64,000 nt of DNA. Source: DATJPW01 sp035506215 (GTDB lineage: Bacteria; Desulfobacterota; Desulfomonilia; Desulfomonilales; Desulfomonilaceae). The notes below the pieces were generated by a model. The model saw only the letters and a list, made by a program, of their open reading frames with translations. It had not been told where the DNA came from and did no database searches. Location: assembly GCA_035506215.1 (NCBI GenBank), contig DATJPW010000199.1, positions 11,063 to 75,062 of the forward strand. Direction: 5' to 3'. The position numbers and the translations under genes were made by a program. Position 1 is the first letter of the stretch; the number at the start of each line of letters is the position of its first letter. This document shows positions 55,039 to 64,000 of this stretch, piece by piece.

Positions 55039-56295
55039 ATGGATTATACCGGATCGCCCGCAAGCACTGTCAAGGGGGCGTCCTCCACCAAACGAAGAAG
55101 CCCTTCAGCAGATAGAAAGCGCCAACTTATAATAGAATCCGCGGAGCGCATCTTTGCCTCTCGCGGTTTTCACGACACGACTATCGCTGATATTTCATAT
55201 GATTCCGGGGTACATGAGGCGTCTATATTCCAATATTTCAAAACCAAAGAAAACCTGATCGTTACAGTTCCGGAAAGACATCTTAAGGAAACTCTGGAGG
55301 GCATTACGGAGCATCTCCAGGGAATGAAAGGGGCCGAGCCCAAGATTAGGAAGTTATTATGGCATCAGCTCAGGGACCTCTCTGTTAATCAGAACTACAC
55401 CTCAATTTTACTACGTGAACTCCGGACATTACCCGCTTTTTACCAATCCCCGACATATGAAATGATTCGAAAATACAGCGCATTCGCTGTGGAGGCTATC
55501 AGAGAAGGCATAAGAGACGGGGAAGTGGACCCGAGCATTGAAGTTATCCTGGTGCTCGAGATGATTTTCGGCGCGATCGACAGCATTGTTTTGCGATGGC
55601 TCTTCTTCGGCGATCGCTATGATCCCAATGAGGCCGCTGATGCTCTCTGTTCGTTAATAAGGGCAGCTATATGGAGGCGCGAACAGCCGGGCGGACACGA
55701 AAATGGAGATGAACCCAGCCGAGGAGAGCTCAGGCGGCGTACGATAATGGAAGTCGCCTCGGAAGTATTCGGCAAAAAAGGCTATGGAGGCGCCACCATC
55801 TCCGAAATAGCCGGCAAAGCCGGCATAGCGGAAGCTTCCGTTTATCAATATTTCAAGAGCAAGGAACAACTGCTTCTCTCAGTTCTGGGCACCTGGTTCA
55901 TCGAATTGGCCGATGAATTGGAGGGCGTGTTCTCTGGCGCATTAAATCCGTATGAACGACTCTTATACTTGCTTAGAAGATGGGCTCTGGATTTTCAGAT
56001 TCGGGAGTGGGAGACTCGTGTTTTAATACTGGAATTGTACAGGAATCCCAAATTTTATGAATCTCAGGAATATCGCAATACCCGGCGTTTCTGGAAACTG
56101 ATAAGATCTACCGTGGAAGCTGGACAACTCAGCGGCCATTTCCGTAAGGATTTTGAAATCAGCTACTACTTGCACCTCGTTCAAGGAGCCTTTGAACACG
56201 AAGCCCTGGCTCGCATGATGCTCTCCAAGAAACAACCGACCGTTGCAAGCACGGAACAGATGATCAACCTTCTCCTCAGAGCTATAAAGGCTTGA
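55039..56295 (+). CDS. Tandem TetR-family regulator (two TetR units in one chain)
   Basis: 418 aa, about twice the family length. First DNA-binding unit about 22-80 (FASRGFHDTTIADISYDSG, ASIFQYFKTKENL); its ligand-type helical part runs to about 215. Second unit from about 230 (FGKKGYGGATISEIAGKAG, ASVYQYFKSKEQL) with its own C-terminal helices. It is divergent from bam and probably controls it. ATG at 55039 has GGAG eight bases upstream; GTG at 54979 would add 20 unlikely residues. Confidence 0.85.
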   Translation: MDYTGSPASTVKGASSTKRRSPSADRKRQLIIESAERIFASRGFHDTTIADISYDSGVHEASIFQYFKTKENLIVTVPERHLKETLEGITEHLQGMKGAEPKIRKLLWHQLRDLSVNQNYTSILLRELRTLPAFYQSPTYEMIRKYSAFAVEAIREGIRDGEVDPSIEVILVLEMIFGAIDSIVLRWLFFGDRYDPNEAADALCSLIRAAIWRREQPGGHENGDEPSRGELRRRTIMEVASEVFGKKGYGGATISEIAGKAGIAEASVYQYFKSKEQLLLSVLGTWFIELADELEGVFSGALNPYERLLYLLRRWALDFQIREWETRVLILELYRNPKFYESQEYRNTRRFWKLIRSTVEAGQLSGHFRKDFEISYYLHLVQGAFEHEALARMMLSKKQPTVASTEQMINLLLRAIKA

Positions 56296-56444
56296 TGTTG
56301 CCGGTAGAATCTTCGGGAACGTCGTCGCAAATGACGTGACCCCTTTCTTCGGCCCACCGGCTAATCCATTCTAACGCAAAAAGGGACCAGTCTTTGGCGG
56401 GCAGGCGAGAGGTGGTCTTTGTCAGATCGTCCGGCTTTCGCCTC

Positions 56445-56969
56445 CTAGGAGATTTGCTTGAATGACTTGAGATAGCCCCTCGCAAGCTCCTGGTAAATAG
56501 CGAGGCCTTCCGCGATTCTTTTGAGATGCTCCGGACCAGCGGCCTTGATCACCCTTGCCGGTGACCCCACCGCCACACTTTCAGGCGGAATCTCAGTTCC
56601 GAAATCGATAAAGCTTCCGGCTCCAATAATGCAGTGTGAGTTGATCTTGACGCCGTCGCCAATGATGCATCCCATTCCAACGAGTACGTTTGAATGGATC
56701 TCGCACCCATGGAGAATGCATCCATGTCCAACATGAGAATTCGGATGGACGGTTGTTGCTTTGTCGGGAAACGTGTGGAGAACACAGTTCTCTTGAATAT
56801 TTGATCCCTTCCCAATCTTCACGGAGCCGATATCGCCTCTAAGTACGGCGCCTGCGCCAATGTAGCATCCGGCTTCGATAGTCACGTCACCAATGAGTAC
56901 GGCCAATGGATGAACAAAAGCCTCGGGGTCAACCGAAGGCCTTTTCCTTTCAAATTCGTACAGTGGCAT
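56445..56969 (-). CDS. Hexapeptide-repeat protein, gamma-carbonic anhydrase/PaaY-CaiE-like
   Basis: 174 aa left-handed beta-helix. The N-terminus PSVDPEAFVHPLAVLIGDV and later LRGDIGSVKIGKGSNIQENC are typical of PaaY/CaiE; zinc ligands H65, H82 and H87 are present (VLHTF, VGHGCILHG). Such proteins hydrate CO2 or act as acyl-CoA thioesterases, and PaaY accompanies aromatic CoA pathways. ATG at 56969 has GGAGG five bases ahead. Convergent with the TetR gene. Confidence 0.82.
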   Translation of the reverse strand: MPLYEFERKRPSVDPEAFVHPLAVLIGDVTIEAGCYIGAGAVLRGDIGSVKIGKGSNIQENCVLHTFPDKATTVHPNSHVGHGCILHGCEIHSNVLVGMGCIIGDGVKINSHCIIGAGSFIDFGTEIPPESVAVGSPARVIKAAGPEHLKRIAEGLAIYQELARGYLKSFKQIS

Positions 56970-57422
56970 GCACACCTCCATATTTGCGGCCGACGAAAAT
57001 GGCCTGACCCCGAATTATGTAGCACTTGTGAAGTTAGAGGGAAAGACGATTCCTTCCGGAAGGGGACAACTCTCTTTGGCCCGGCTCCTACCCTGATCTA
57101 ACTTGCACCTGGAACGGTTCTCGGCAGGCAGGTGAGTTTCACTCCCCATTTCTTAGGAGAATCGGAGTTCATTTTGGGTGCGAGAAACCATCGAATGACT
57201 CATCAGGGATGCTGCGACTCGCAGGGACGGCGATCGCCGCAGAATTCCGGTTCTTTGAAACTTTTCTGATCCGTCGGAGAATCCACCTCGGGACACTCGC
57301 ATCTATAGAATCGAAGGGACGATCTCAGTGGAGAATTCGTCACTTCCCTTCGGCTGAAGGGGGGCCTGTCATGAACGGGCCGTCAACTATTAGGGGTGCA
57401 AACGAAAGAGAGGTATTACCAG
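56970..57422. other. Intergenic region, nothing recognised
   Basis: About 450 bases between divergent genes. Short frames here show no ribosome sites or conserved motifs, and no clear promoter or repeat was found. Confidence 0.5.
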
Positions 57423-57722
57423 ATGACGGAGAGTAACAATCTGTTAGAAAAAGCGGCTTTGGATGCGGGAACATTGATGTTCATGACCGGCATCCTGATT
57501 CTCGGACCCGTGGGTTTCTTGCTATTGGTGGTCTTGTTTTACTCTATGCTGGTTGAAAACTTGGCGCTAGGTATCACATCCGGGCTTCTTTACACTTCTC
57601 CTGCGATTCTGCTCTCGATATGGGCTTCGCTAAAATGGAGTTCTGTGATTCGGAAACGTTTTGCCCGGAAAGCCATCCTTGCGTCAGGGGTTGAGCTGAT
57701 CCCGGACTATGAGAAGGAATGA
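57423..57722 (+). CDS. Small two-helix membrane protein
   Basis: 99 aa. Membrane segments at about 20-47 and 55-72 separated by a short loop, then a basic and finally acidic C-terminus. GAGAGG lies nine bases ahead of the ATG. No family recognised. Confidence 0.55.
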   Translation: MTESNNLLEKAALDAGTLMFMTGILILGPVGFLLLVVLFYSMLVENLALGITSGLLYTSPAILLSIWASLKWSSVIRKRFARKAILASGVELIPDYEKE

Positions 57723-58008
57723 TCGCGAGTGAATTCCACCCATAGTGAGAAGGTGGATCCGAAGAGCGTACATTTATACGTTTTCCCGCGGAATGTTTCG
57801 GGACAAGTGTCTGTGGATCCACACTTTGCATTTATGCTGCTCTGTTTCAAAGTGTTCCGGTTATGACCAAAATCGGGGGGCGATAATCTTCCGTCTTATC
57901 TTCGGACGAGGACATGGACGAGTCCAGCGGCAGGATAAACGCTCGACAGCAGAAGCGATCACACTAGAACCATGATTTGAATCATGGCCGGGTGTCGCTC
58001 GACGCATC

Positions 58009-58608
58009 TTATCGCGTGGCTCCGTAGCTTCTCAGCAGCTCTGCAATCTGCGTGTGGCCCTGCTCTGAAGCCCACATCAAAGCAGTCCGACCGGTTTTGT
58101 CCGAGGCGTTGACATCGATTCCTTTCTCCAGAAGTAGTCTCACGACCTCCAACTGGCCAATCCACGAAGGCGTCATCAAGGCGCTGCGGCCATTATTGTC
58201 CCGTGCATTGATATCCGCGCCCTTTTCCAAGAGCAATCTCACTACGTCGAGGCCTCCCTTCCCGGAGGCCGAGAGCAAAGCTGTCTCGCCGTTGTCGTCC
58301 CGTGCATTGATATCGGCGCCCTTTTCCAAGAGCAATCTCACAACATCGAGATGACCTCTCAGGGAAGCCCACATCAAGGCAGTCCGGTTGCTCTCTTTCC
58401 CCTTTGCATTCACATTTGCGCCTTCATTCAGGAAGGCTTCCACCTTTTTCAGGTCACCCTCTACCGCGGCATATATGAATGTCTCATCCTTGTCATGCGC
58501 GGAGGCTAGACCTGCAAAGGCGGTCAAGAACCAAGTCACTATTAGAGTCCCGATTATAGCGAGCGTTTTTCTTGTGGATCCCCCCGAAGCAGGCTCTTGC
58601 ATCTGCAT
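58009..58608 (-). CDS. Exported ankyrin-repeat protein
   Basis: 199 aa. A signal or anchor segment (about 18-38, ending AGLASA) and then about five ankyrin repeats, with ALMWASLRGHLDVVRLLLEKG and close copies. Two central repeats are nearly identical at DNA level over about 50 bases with a 99-base period. Likely periplasmic protein-binding scaffold. Start MQMQEPASGG has AAAGAGG seven bases upstream. Confidence 0.8.
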   Translation of the reverse strand: MQMQEPASGGSTRKTLAIIGTLIVTWFLTAFAGLASAHDKDETFIYAAVEGDLKKVEAFLNEGANVNAKGKESNRTALMWASLRGHLDVVRLLLEKGADINARDDNGETALLSASGKGGLDVVRLLLEKGADINARDNNGRSALMTPSWIGQLEVVRLLLEKGIDVNASDKTGRTALMWASEQGHTQIAELLRSYGATR

Positions 58609-58643
58609 GGCAAATCCTCTTTTCAGCTTCATTTTCCGATGAA

Positions 58644-59600
58644 TCATGAAACGGTGATATTCCTCACATTCAGCTTATCCAGATCCATGCGGCCCAGGCC
58701 GCGCTCTGCGGCAATTTTGATGTACTTGACCTGATCGGGTCTAAGTTTTTGCCCGTGCCAAGTTCCCAACATTACCATTTGCGCATCCGCGGATACCAAG
58801 TCCGTCGACGCTATGATGACGTTGAGAGGTAGAACTTCGCCTGGACCGGTCGGACCGCCCGAAGCCAAAATTCGAGTACCGTCTATCACCACCAGATGAG
58901 GCTTGAGAACAGTGACCATGTCCACGATGGACTCATGCATGCCATTAGTATGGAATGTCCTTCTGTCATTGTCGAAGACCAGTCCCATCATTCCTTTCAT
59001 GGAAAGGCTCACACCTGCGACCGAATGGGTCTTCCCTACAGGAACGGCAATCAGCACATCCGCATCCAAGACTTCCGACGCCACACCCATGGACTTGATG
59101 AGGACGCCTTTCTCAACTTTGACCTCTCTGAACAACCTTTGCTCCTTGATGACGCGGACGCTGGCGTTAGGAATGGTCTGACACTGTTCGGGGATTTTTG
59201 AGTAAGAGAGGCAATCCTGCGGGTTCTGTAACACGTTATCCAGGATTGAAATCCTGGAAGCGCCGGCCTCCGCGCACATCTTGGCAACCTCACTCACGAC
59301 CGCCGGGTGAGTATTGGAAGCGGACTGCGGTCCGCTTGCAAAGCTCATGTTTGGTTTAATCACCACTTTGGCGCCAGTTTTCACGAACCGGGTCATTCCC
59401 CCAAGCGTATCCACCGCGGCACGGGTCATTGTCGCCGGGTTGCTGCCATGAGAAATCACAAGGTCCGGCGCATTTTGAGTGGTTGCCTGGGCGAGAGACG
59501 AGTCGGCCCCGAAAAGGGCTGCGGGTCCCGAGGCGAACACTGCTGCCGTTGTGATCAATCCCGTTTTCATGAATTCCCTGCGATTCGTTTTCGCCGCCAT
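58644..59600 (-). CDS. DUF362 family protein with Tat-like signal
   Basis: 318 aa. NRREFMKTG near the N-terminus is a twin-arginine-like motif followed by a hydrophobic stretch. The body fits DUF362 (VVIKPNMSF near 80, DNVLQN, GVSLSMKGMMGL). There are few cysteines and no ferredoxin motif, unlike DUF362-ferredoxin fusions. Probably exported; function unknown. It precedes the ankyrin gene by 35 bases on the same strand. Confidence 0.78.
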   Translation of the reverse strand: MAAKTNRREFMKTGLITTAAVFASGPAALFGADSSLAQATTQNAPDLVISHGSNPATMTRAAVDTLGGMTRFVKTGAKVVIKPNMSFASGPQSASNTHPAVVSEVAKMCAEAGASRISILDNVLQNPQDCLSYSKIPEQCQTIPNASVRVIKEQRLFREVKVEKGVLIKSMGVASEVLDADVLIAVPVGKTHSVAGVSLSMKGMMGLVFDNDRRTFHTNGMHESIVDMVTVLKPHLVVIDGTRILASGGPTGPGEVLPLNVIIASTDLVSADAQMVMLGTWHGQKLRPDQVKYIKIAAERGLGRMDLDKLNVRNITVS

Positions 59601-59983
59601 AGATTCGCTCCTTCAATTCCGGATAAAGGCTGTAGAGATTATTAGACGCATCGATTTTCAAAAAGTCAATTCGACGGATTTTCGGGACGTGAAGAGACAG
59701 TCCGTTTCTTTCCCATCCCATACGGCTTCAGCTTTCTCTATGCCGGATACCATCAAGCTGTGTTAGGGCCAGGGCGCATGTGCAAAATTGTGCTTGACTG
59801 GTGGCAGAGCAGTGAGGCATGCTCAAGAATACGAAAAAACAAACTTTTTTATCAATATTACTGACGAATTTGCTTCCTAAATGGCGTTAAGGAAATTTGT
59901 CTCGTGACCGGCAACCGCCCCACAGATCCCCAAATGGTGGGACCGGTGCATAATTCCGAATTGATCGGTACGAGGGAGAAACT
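59601..59983. other. Intergenic region, nothing recognised
   Basis: About 380 bases between divergent DUF362 and histidine kinase genes, presumably holding both promoters. No convincing -35/-10 pair or repeat was identified. Confidence 0.5.
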
Positions 59984-62839
59984 ATGGGGGACGAGTTTCG
60001 ACCGGTAGACGCTTCTTTGGACGATCAGCCCACGCAAACTATCGAGCTCACCGAACTGTTTACCCGAGATTTGACTGTTACCGGCAGCTTCGATGTCAGG
60101 AGCGAGATCTGGAAAAGCACATTTGGAAAGGTCATACAGGCTCTGCCAATTCCTACATTATTGATAGGCCGGTCCTTCCGCATAGTAGGGGTCAATCAGG
60201 CGTGGGGAAAGATCAATCTCAATTACGAGGAGTTGCGAGATACTCTCTTTTCACACCTTTTCCCCGAAGCGTCTATTGCCCGAAAGGTTCAATCGCTTTT
60301 GGAAGATGTATTTTCCACGAGAAAACCCGTCGTTGCACACGGAACATTAGAGATGGGAAATTCCAGGATTTGGGCACGCATGACCTTTCGGTCCATAAGG
60401 GTCATGGAAGAGAGATTCATACTCGTACTCGTGGAGGATTTGACTGCCGACAAACAAATTGTAGAGCACAGCAAGAAGCACGGGCAAGAACTTGAACAAC
60501 GCGTCGAGGAACGCACATCGGAACTTATGGCCGCCAATGCTCAACTCAAGGAAGAAGTGGCTGAACGAAAACGTGTGGAGATGGCCCTGCGAGAGAGCGA
60601 AGAACGTTACCGACTTCTAGCCGAGAATTCATTGACCGGCATCTATGTGCATCAAGACGACAAGTTTGTGTACGTCAATAAGCGTGCAGCCGAGACTATG
60701 GGCTATACGGAGAACGAATTAATTGGAAAATCGATCTGGGAGGTGGTAGCTCCGGAAGATCGGGAAATGACCAAAGGTATAGTGGCCGCCAGACTTCAGA
60801 GGAAACGAGCCCCGTCTCACTATCAATTCAGGATCTTAACAAGGAACGGAGAGGTCAGATGGATAGAAGTCCTTGCTACCGCCATTGAGCACAATGGTCG
60901 TCCTGCCACTCTCGCCAATGCCCTGGACATCACTGCTCGTAAGCATGCAGAGGAGGCGTTGCGGCAAAGCGAGGCAAGCTACAGGGAGCTTTTTGAGAAT
61001 TCCTCCGATATCGTCTATACCCATGACCTCGAAGGCAGGTACAAGTCAGTTAATGAAGCTGCGAGGAGGATTCTAGGATACAGTTCCGAAGAATTTCTGA
61101 CACTCACTCATAGAGACGTCGTTGATCCCGACCACATTCCCATCACTGAAGAGAATCTCCGCAGGAAGATAGAGAACGGTGTCGATACAACCGGTCCATA
61201 CGAAATCAGGGTGCGATCCAAGGATGGCACCCCTTTCTGGTTTGAAATCAACTCCCGGATCATAAGAGATAACGGAAAACCCATCGGCGTTCACGGGACT
61301 GCTAGAGATATCACCGACCGCAAAAAGGCGGAAGAAGCTCTTAGAGAATCGGAAGAAAAATACCGCCTTGTAGTCAAGAATGCCAGCGAGGCCATTTTTG
61401 TGGTGCAAGATGGGATGCTCAAATTCGTCAATCCCAGGACCTTGAAACTGGCAGGATGTCCTGAGCATGAGCTCACCTCCCGGCCGTTCGCGGAGTTCAT
61501 TCATCGCGATGATCGAGCGATGGTACTGGAGCGGCACGAGCAAAGAATTAAGGGCCAACATCCTCCAAGTGCCTATACCTTCAGGGTTGTTGATAACTCG
61601 GGAAACATTAAGTGGGTGGAGATCAATGTGGTTCCCGTACTTTGGGAAAGGAAAGCAGCCACGTTAAATTTCCTCGTCGACATAACCGCTAAGCGGAAAA
61701 TGGAAGAGGAACTTGTCAAGGTCGAAAAACTTGAGTCTTTAGGGGTCTTGGCAGGAGGTATTGCTCACGATTTCAACAACATCCTAACCGCTATCTTGGG
61801 CAATATTTCTCTGGCCAAGATGCACTGCGAATATCCGGACAAGGTCAAAGAAAGACTGATCGAAGCGGAAAAAGCCTGCAGCCAAGCACAGGGATTAACG
61901 CAGCAATTGCTCACTTTTTCCAAGGGTGGGGCCCCGATAAAGAGGACATCCGACATCTCACAATTAATAGAGGATTCTTGCCATTTCGCGGTGCGGGGCT
62001 CCAGCGTTCGTTGCGAGCTTTCAGTTCACAATGACCTCTTCACGGTCGACGTGGATGAAGGACAAATCGGTCAAGTTCTTAATAACCTTGTCATCAATTC
62101 AGTCCATGCCATGCCTCGGGGAGGCGTGATTCACGTTCATGCGAAAAACATTGTGATCGACGCTCAGCAAGGTCTGCCCTTACCGGACGGAAATTATGTG
62201 AAGATAGTGGTCAATGATGACGGAGTGGGCATACCCAAGAACATTCTGCCCAGAATTTTTGATCCGTATTTCACTACCAAGCACAAAGAAAGTGGTTTGG
62301 GGCTGGCGACCTCTTATTCCATAATACGAAATCATGACGGCTTGATCACGGCGGAATCAGAGGTGGGAGTCGGCACTACCTTTTGCGTCTATCTTCCAGC
62401 CTCTCAAAGGGAGCTTCAGACATCGTTTAACTTTGAAGAAACAACAGCTAAAGGCAGCGGCCGGATATTGCTTATGGATGATGAGGATTCAATAAGGGAG
62501 GTTGCGAAGGAAATTTTGTCTACTCTAGGTTATGAGGTTGAACTCGCCAGAGATGGGACAGAGGCTATCAGCCTCTACCGGACAGCGAAAGATTCCTCGC
62601 ATCCTTTTGATGTAGTTGTTTTGGATTTGACCGTTCCAGGTGGTATGGGAGGAGCGGAAGCGATTGAGAGATTGCGTGAAATAGATCCGGAAGTGAAGGC
62701 GGTGGTGTCGAGCGGTTATTCAAATGATCCGATAATGTCCGACTACACCGGATACGGTTTCAGAGGAGTTGTTGCCAAGCCGTACACTGCAAAGGAGCTT
62801 GGTGCAACCTTACGTGCAATCACCACCGGCGACCGTTGA
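59984..62839 (+). CDS. Hybrid PAS sensor histidine kinase with receiver
   Basis: 951 aa, no membrane segment. A first PAS-like part (about 40-150), a coiled coil (about 160-215), three PAS domains (about 212-335, 335-460, 460-580, each led by an ESE.YR motif), a HisKA with phospho-acceptor H595 in GGIAHDFNNIL, an HATPase (NNLVINSVHAM, DDGVGIP, SGLGLATSYS) and a C-terminal receiver with phospho-acceptor D881 in VVLDLTVPGG and Lys in VAKPY. A cytoplasmic sensor whose output partner is not encoded nearby. GAGGGAG upstream supports the ATG. Confidence 0.9.
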   Translation: MGDEFRPVDASLDDQPTQTIELTELFTRDLTVTGSFDVRSEIWKSTFGKVIQALPIPTLLIGRSFRIVGVNQAWGKINLNYEELRDTLFSHLFPEASIARKVQSLLEDVFSTRKPVVAHGTLEMGNSRIWARMTFRSIRVMEERFILVLVEDLTADKQIVEHSKKHGQELEQRVEERTSELMAANAQLKEEVAERKRVEMALRESEERYRLLAENSLTGIYVHQDDKFVYVNKRAAETMGYTENELIGKSIWEVVAPEDREMTKGIVAARLQRKRAPSHYQFRILTRNGEVRWIEVLATAIEHNGRPATLANALDITARKHAEEALRQSEASYRELFENSSDIVYTHDLEGRYKSVNEAARRILGYSSEEFLTLTHRDVVDPDHIPITEENLRRKIENGVDTTGPYEIRVRSKDGTPFWFEINSRIIRDNGKPIGVHGTARDITDRKKAEEALRESEEKYRLVVKNASEAIFVVQDGMLKFVNPRTLKLAGCPEHELTSRPFAEFIHRDDRAMVLERHEQRIKGQHPPSAYTFRVVDNSGNIKWVEINVVPVLWERKAATLNFLVDITAKRKMEEELVKVEKLESLGVLAGGIAHDFNNILTAILGNISLAKMHCEYPDKVKERLIEAEKACSQAQGLTQQLLTFSKGGAPIKRTSDISQLIEDSCHFAVRGSSVRCELSVHNDLFTVDVDEGQIGQVLNNLVINSVHAMPRGGVIHVHAKNIVIDAQQGLPLPDGNYVKIVVNDDGVGIPKNILPRIFDPYFTTKHKESGLGLATSYSIIRNHDGLITAESEVGVGTTFCVYLPASQRELQTSFNFEETTAKGSGRILLMDDEDSIREVAKEILSTLGYEVELARDGTEAISLYRTAKDSSHPFDVVVLDLTVPGGMGGAEAIERLREIDPEVKAVVSSGYSNDPIMSDYTGYGFRGVVAKPYTAKELGATLRAITTGDR

Positions 62840-62976
62840 AGAAACATGCCCCGCAATCTTCTTGACCGACTTTTGGAGTCAGGGAACATTATTTGAAGCA
62901 GCCCACCCCCGAGAATTGTCATGTTGACAATCCCCGAGCCAGGTTTCAGACTCTAATTGCCGTACGGTAAGTGCTG

Positions 62977-64000
62977 CTATTTCTTTTTGTAGTGGTCTAC
63001 CACCACCGGTGTGAATTTGTATTCCACTGTGCCTGCGTATTGAATTCCCTCCCAGCCGTTAGGCCAGACACAGACGTTTTTTCCATCCTGCCATTGGGTC
63101 CCGATTCCGGTGCTGTAACCGGGTCCAAAGACAAGGTCATGATCTTTGGAAAACATTATTCTCGCTGAAGTGCCCAAGTAATCAGTTTTCTCTAACACCG
63201 GCACCAGCTTATCAGAGTCTAAGGTGTCGGCTTTCTCGATTGCCCCTTTCAGTATGTAAATGGCGTCATAGACCCCTGCCGTATAATTCGGGCCTTCCTT
63301 AAACTTTTCTTTATACTTATTGAAGAAAGGTATTGTTTTATCAGTAATTTTGACCGGTGCATAAGTATTGATGATCAAAATCCCGTCGCCTTTGCCCCCC
63401 GTGGCGCTCCAGAATCCGTCCTTTTCAGCCTCGACGTTGATTCCAACGATTGGGGCTGGAATCTGGAGCTCGCCTGCCTGCTTGGCGAAAGGAATACCGA
63501 CCGAGGAAGAAAAGGTGACAAATATGATTTGCGCTCCGGTTCGCTGGATTGCAGAAAGTTCCCCGGTGACATCCGTTGCCGTAGCAGAAGGTCGCCATAC
63601 CCCGACAACTTCCATTCCCATTTTCGTGAGAGTGACCTCGGCAACTTTCACCATCGGATCGGCCCAGGCCGCCTTTTCTGCGACGATGGCAACCTTCGGC
63701 TTCTCGACACCGAATTCTTTGGTCATCAACTTTCGGACCATATCAAGCAGAATGAAATCAACTTTAACCAGGAAATTCGAATTGTACGGTGTCACCCGGA
63801 ACCAGTATTTGTACCTGTCATAGTCTTTCGTGACGCGCTCACAAAGACCGGGAAAAGAGCAACCGCATCCGAAGAAAATCTTCTTGTTGTCCATGGCGAT
63901 ATCCTGCATGGGCAGCATAGCCTCAGTGCGGAACCCGCCTGCGAGAAAATCGACTTTGTATCTACTGACGGCCAGTTCCATGGCATTCGTCGCGTCCGGG
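62977..64000 (-). CDS. Branched-chain amino acid-type ABC substrate-binding protein (partial)
   Basis: The frame stays open to the window edge, so the N-terminus with its signal is missing; 341 codons are present. The periplasmic-binding-protein type I fold of LivJ/HmgB type is suggested by PKVAIVAEKAAWADPMVK, IIFVTFSSSVGIPFAKQAG, and YDAIYILKGAIEKA. In aromatic degraders such proteins often bind aromatic acids. Complete C-terminus. Confidence 0.8.
   Translation of the reverse strand, partial: PDATNAMELAVSRYKVDFLAGGFRTEAMLPMQDIAMDNKKIFFGCGCSFPGLCERVTKDYDRYKYWFRVTPYNSNFLVKVDFILLDMVRKLMTKEFGVEKPKVAIVAEKAAWADPMVKVAEVTLTKMGMEVVGVWRPSATATDVTGELSAIQRTGAQIIFVTFSSSVGIPFAKQAGELQIPAPIVGINVEAEKDGFWSATGGKGDGILIINTYAPVKITDKTIPFFNKYKEKFKEGPNYTAGVYDAIYILKGAIEKADTLDSDKLVPVLEKTDYLGTSARIMFSKDHDLVFGPGYSTGIGTQWQDGKNVCVWPNGWEGIQYAGTVEYKFTPVVVDHYKKK

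Noticed and set aside
56282..56485. 67-codon minus-strand frame after the PaaY-like gene
   Set aside because: Overlaps both that gene and the end of the TetR gene, no ribosome site, no conserved features.
57209..57436. 75-codon plus-strand frame upstream of the small membrane protein
   Set aside because: Overlaps the start of the better-supported 99-aa gene and has no ribosome site or conserved pattern.
62915..62931. Inverted repeat ATTGTCA-TGT-TGACAAT between convergent kinase and binding-protein genes as terminator
   Set aside because: Only seven pairs, low GC stem and no U tract on either strand; kept out of the feature list.

Overview
The window reads as chromosome of an anaerobic, aromatic-degrading member of the Desulfobacterota (former Deltaproteobacteria), for example a Desulfomonile- or Syntrophus-like organism. 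The evidence is a complete bam-type class II benzoyl-CoA reductase operon with two selenocysteine proteins, corrinoid-dependent methyl transfer genes, an aryl-CoA ligase with an IclR regulator, and a GC content near 53%. The genus is inference. No rRNA, tRNA, CRISPR array or insertion sequence was recognised.

Layout. (1) 45-2884, minus: a three-gene corrinoid methyltransferase set (UroD-type methylase, corrinoid protein, methyl-THF methyltransferase). (2) 3226-7123, minus: MFS carrier, small protein, PaaK-like aryl-CoA ligase, IclR regulator; then 7340-8365, plus: an HTH-ATPase-STAS-like protein. (3) 8370-24149: one supercluster holding every step from DAHP to the three aromatic amino acid branches: aroF, tyrA, aroA, aroE, aroC, aroKB, aroQ, then trpE, trpGD, trpC, trpF, trpB, trpA on minus, with pheA divergent on plus. 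Most neighbours overlap or nearly touch. Two transcription attenuators control it. One precedes aroF, with a leader peptide carrying a run of Tyr, Phe and Trp codons. The other precedes trpE, with a classical Trp-rich leader. Each has a consensus promoter, a strong rho-independent terminator, and an antiterminator strand at the leader stop codon. (4) 24220-41772: MFS carrier and a surface polysaccharide locus (four glycosyltransferases, sugar-nucleotide enzymes including a GDP-mannose 3,5-epimerase-like protein, and a Wzm/Wzt export ABC transporter). (5) 43054-54647, minus: bamI-H-G-F-E-(DUF3795)-D-C-B preceded by a GNAT remnant, driven by a strong promoter with a palindrome over its -10. (6) 55039-56969: a tandem (double) TetR regulator divergent from bam, and a PaaY-like hexapeptide-repeat protein. 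(7) 57423-64000: small membrane protein, periplasmic ankyrin protein, DUF362 protein, a hybrid PAS histidine kinase, and a LivJ-like binding protein cut by the window edge.

How it fits together. O-demethylation (region 1), uptake and CoA activation (region 2) and reductive dearomatisation (region 5) would make a plausible route for methoxylated or simple aromatic acids. Biosynthesis of aromatic amino acids (region 3) is separate and is controlled by translation-coupled attenuation. The strongest new observations are the three-amino-acid leader upstream of DAHP synthase, and the recoded UGA codons with hairpins in bamE and bamF, which simple ORF calling would split or truncate.
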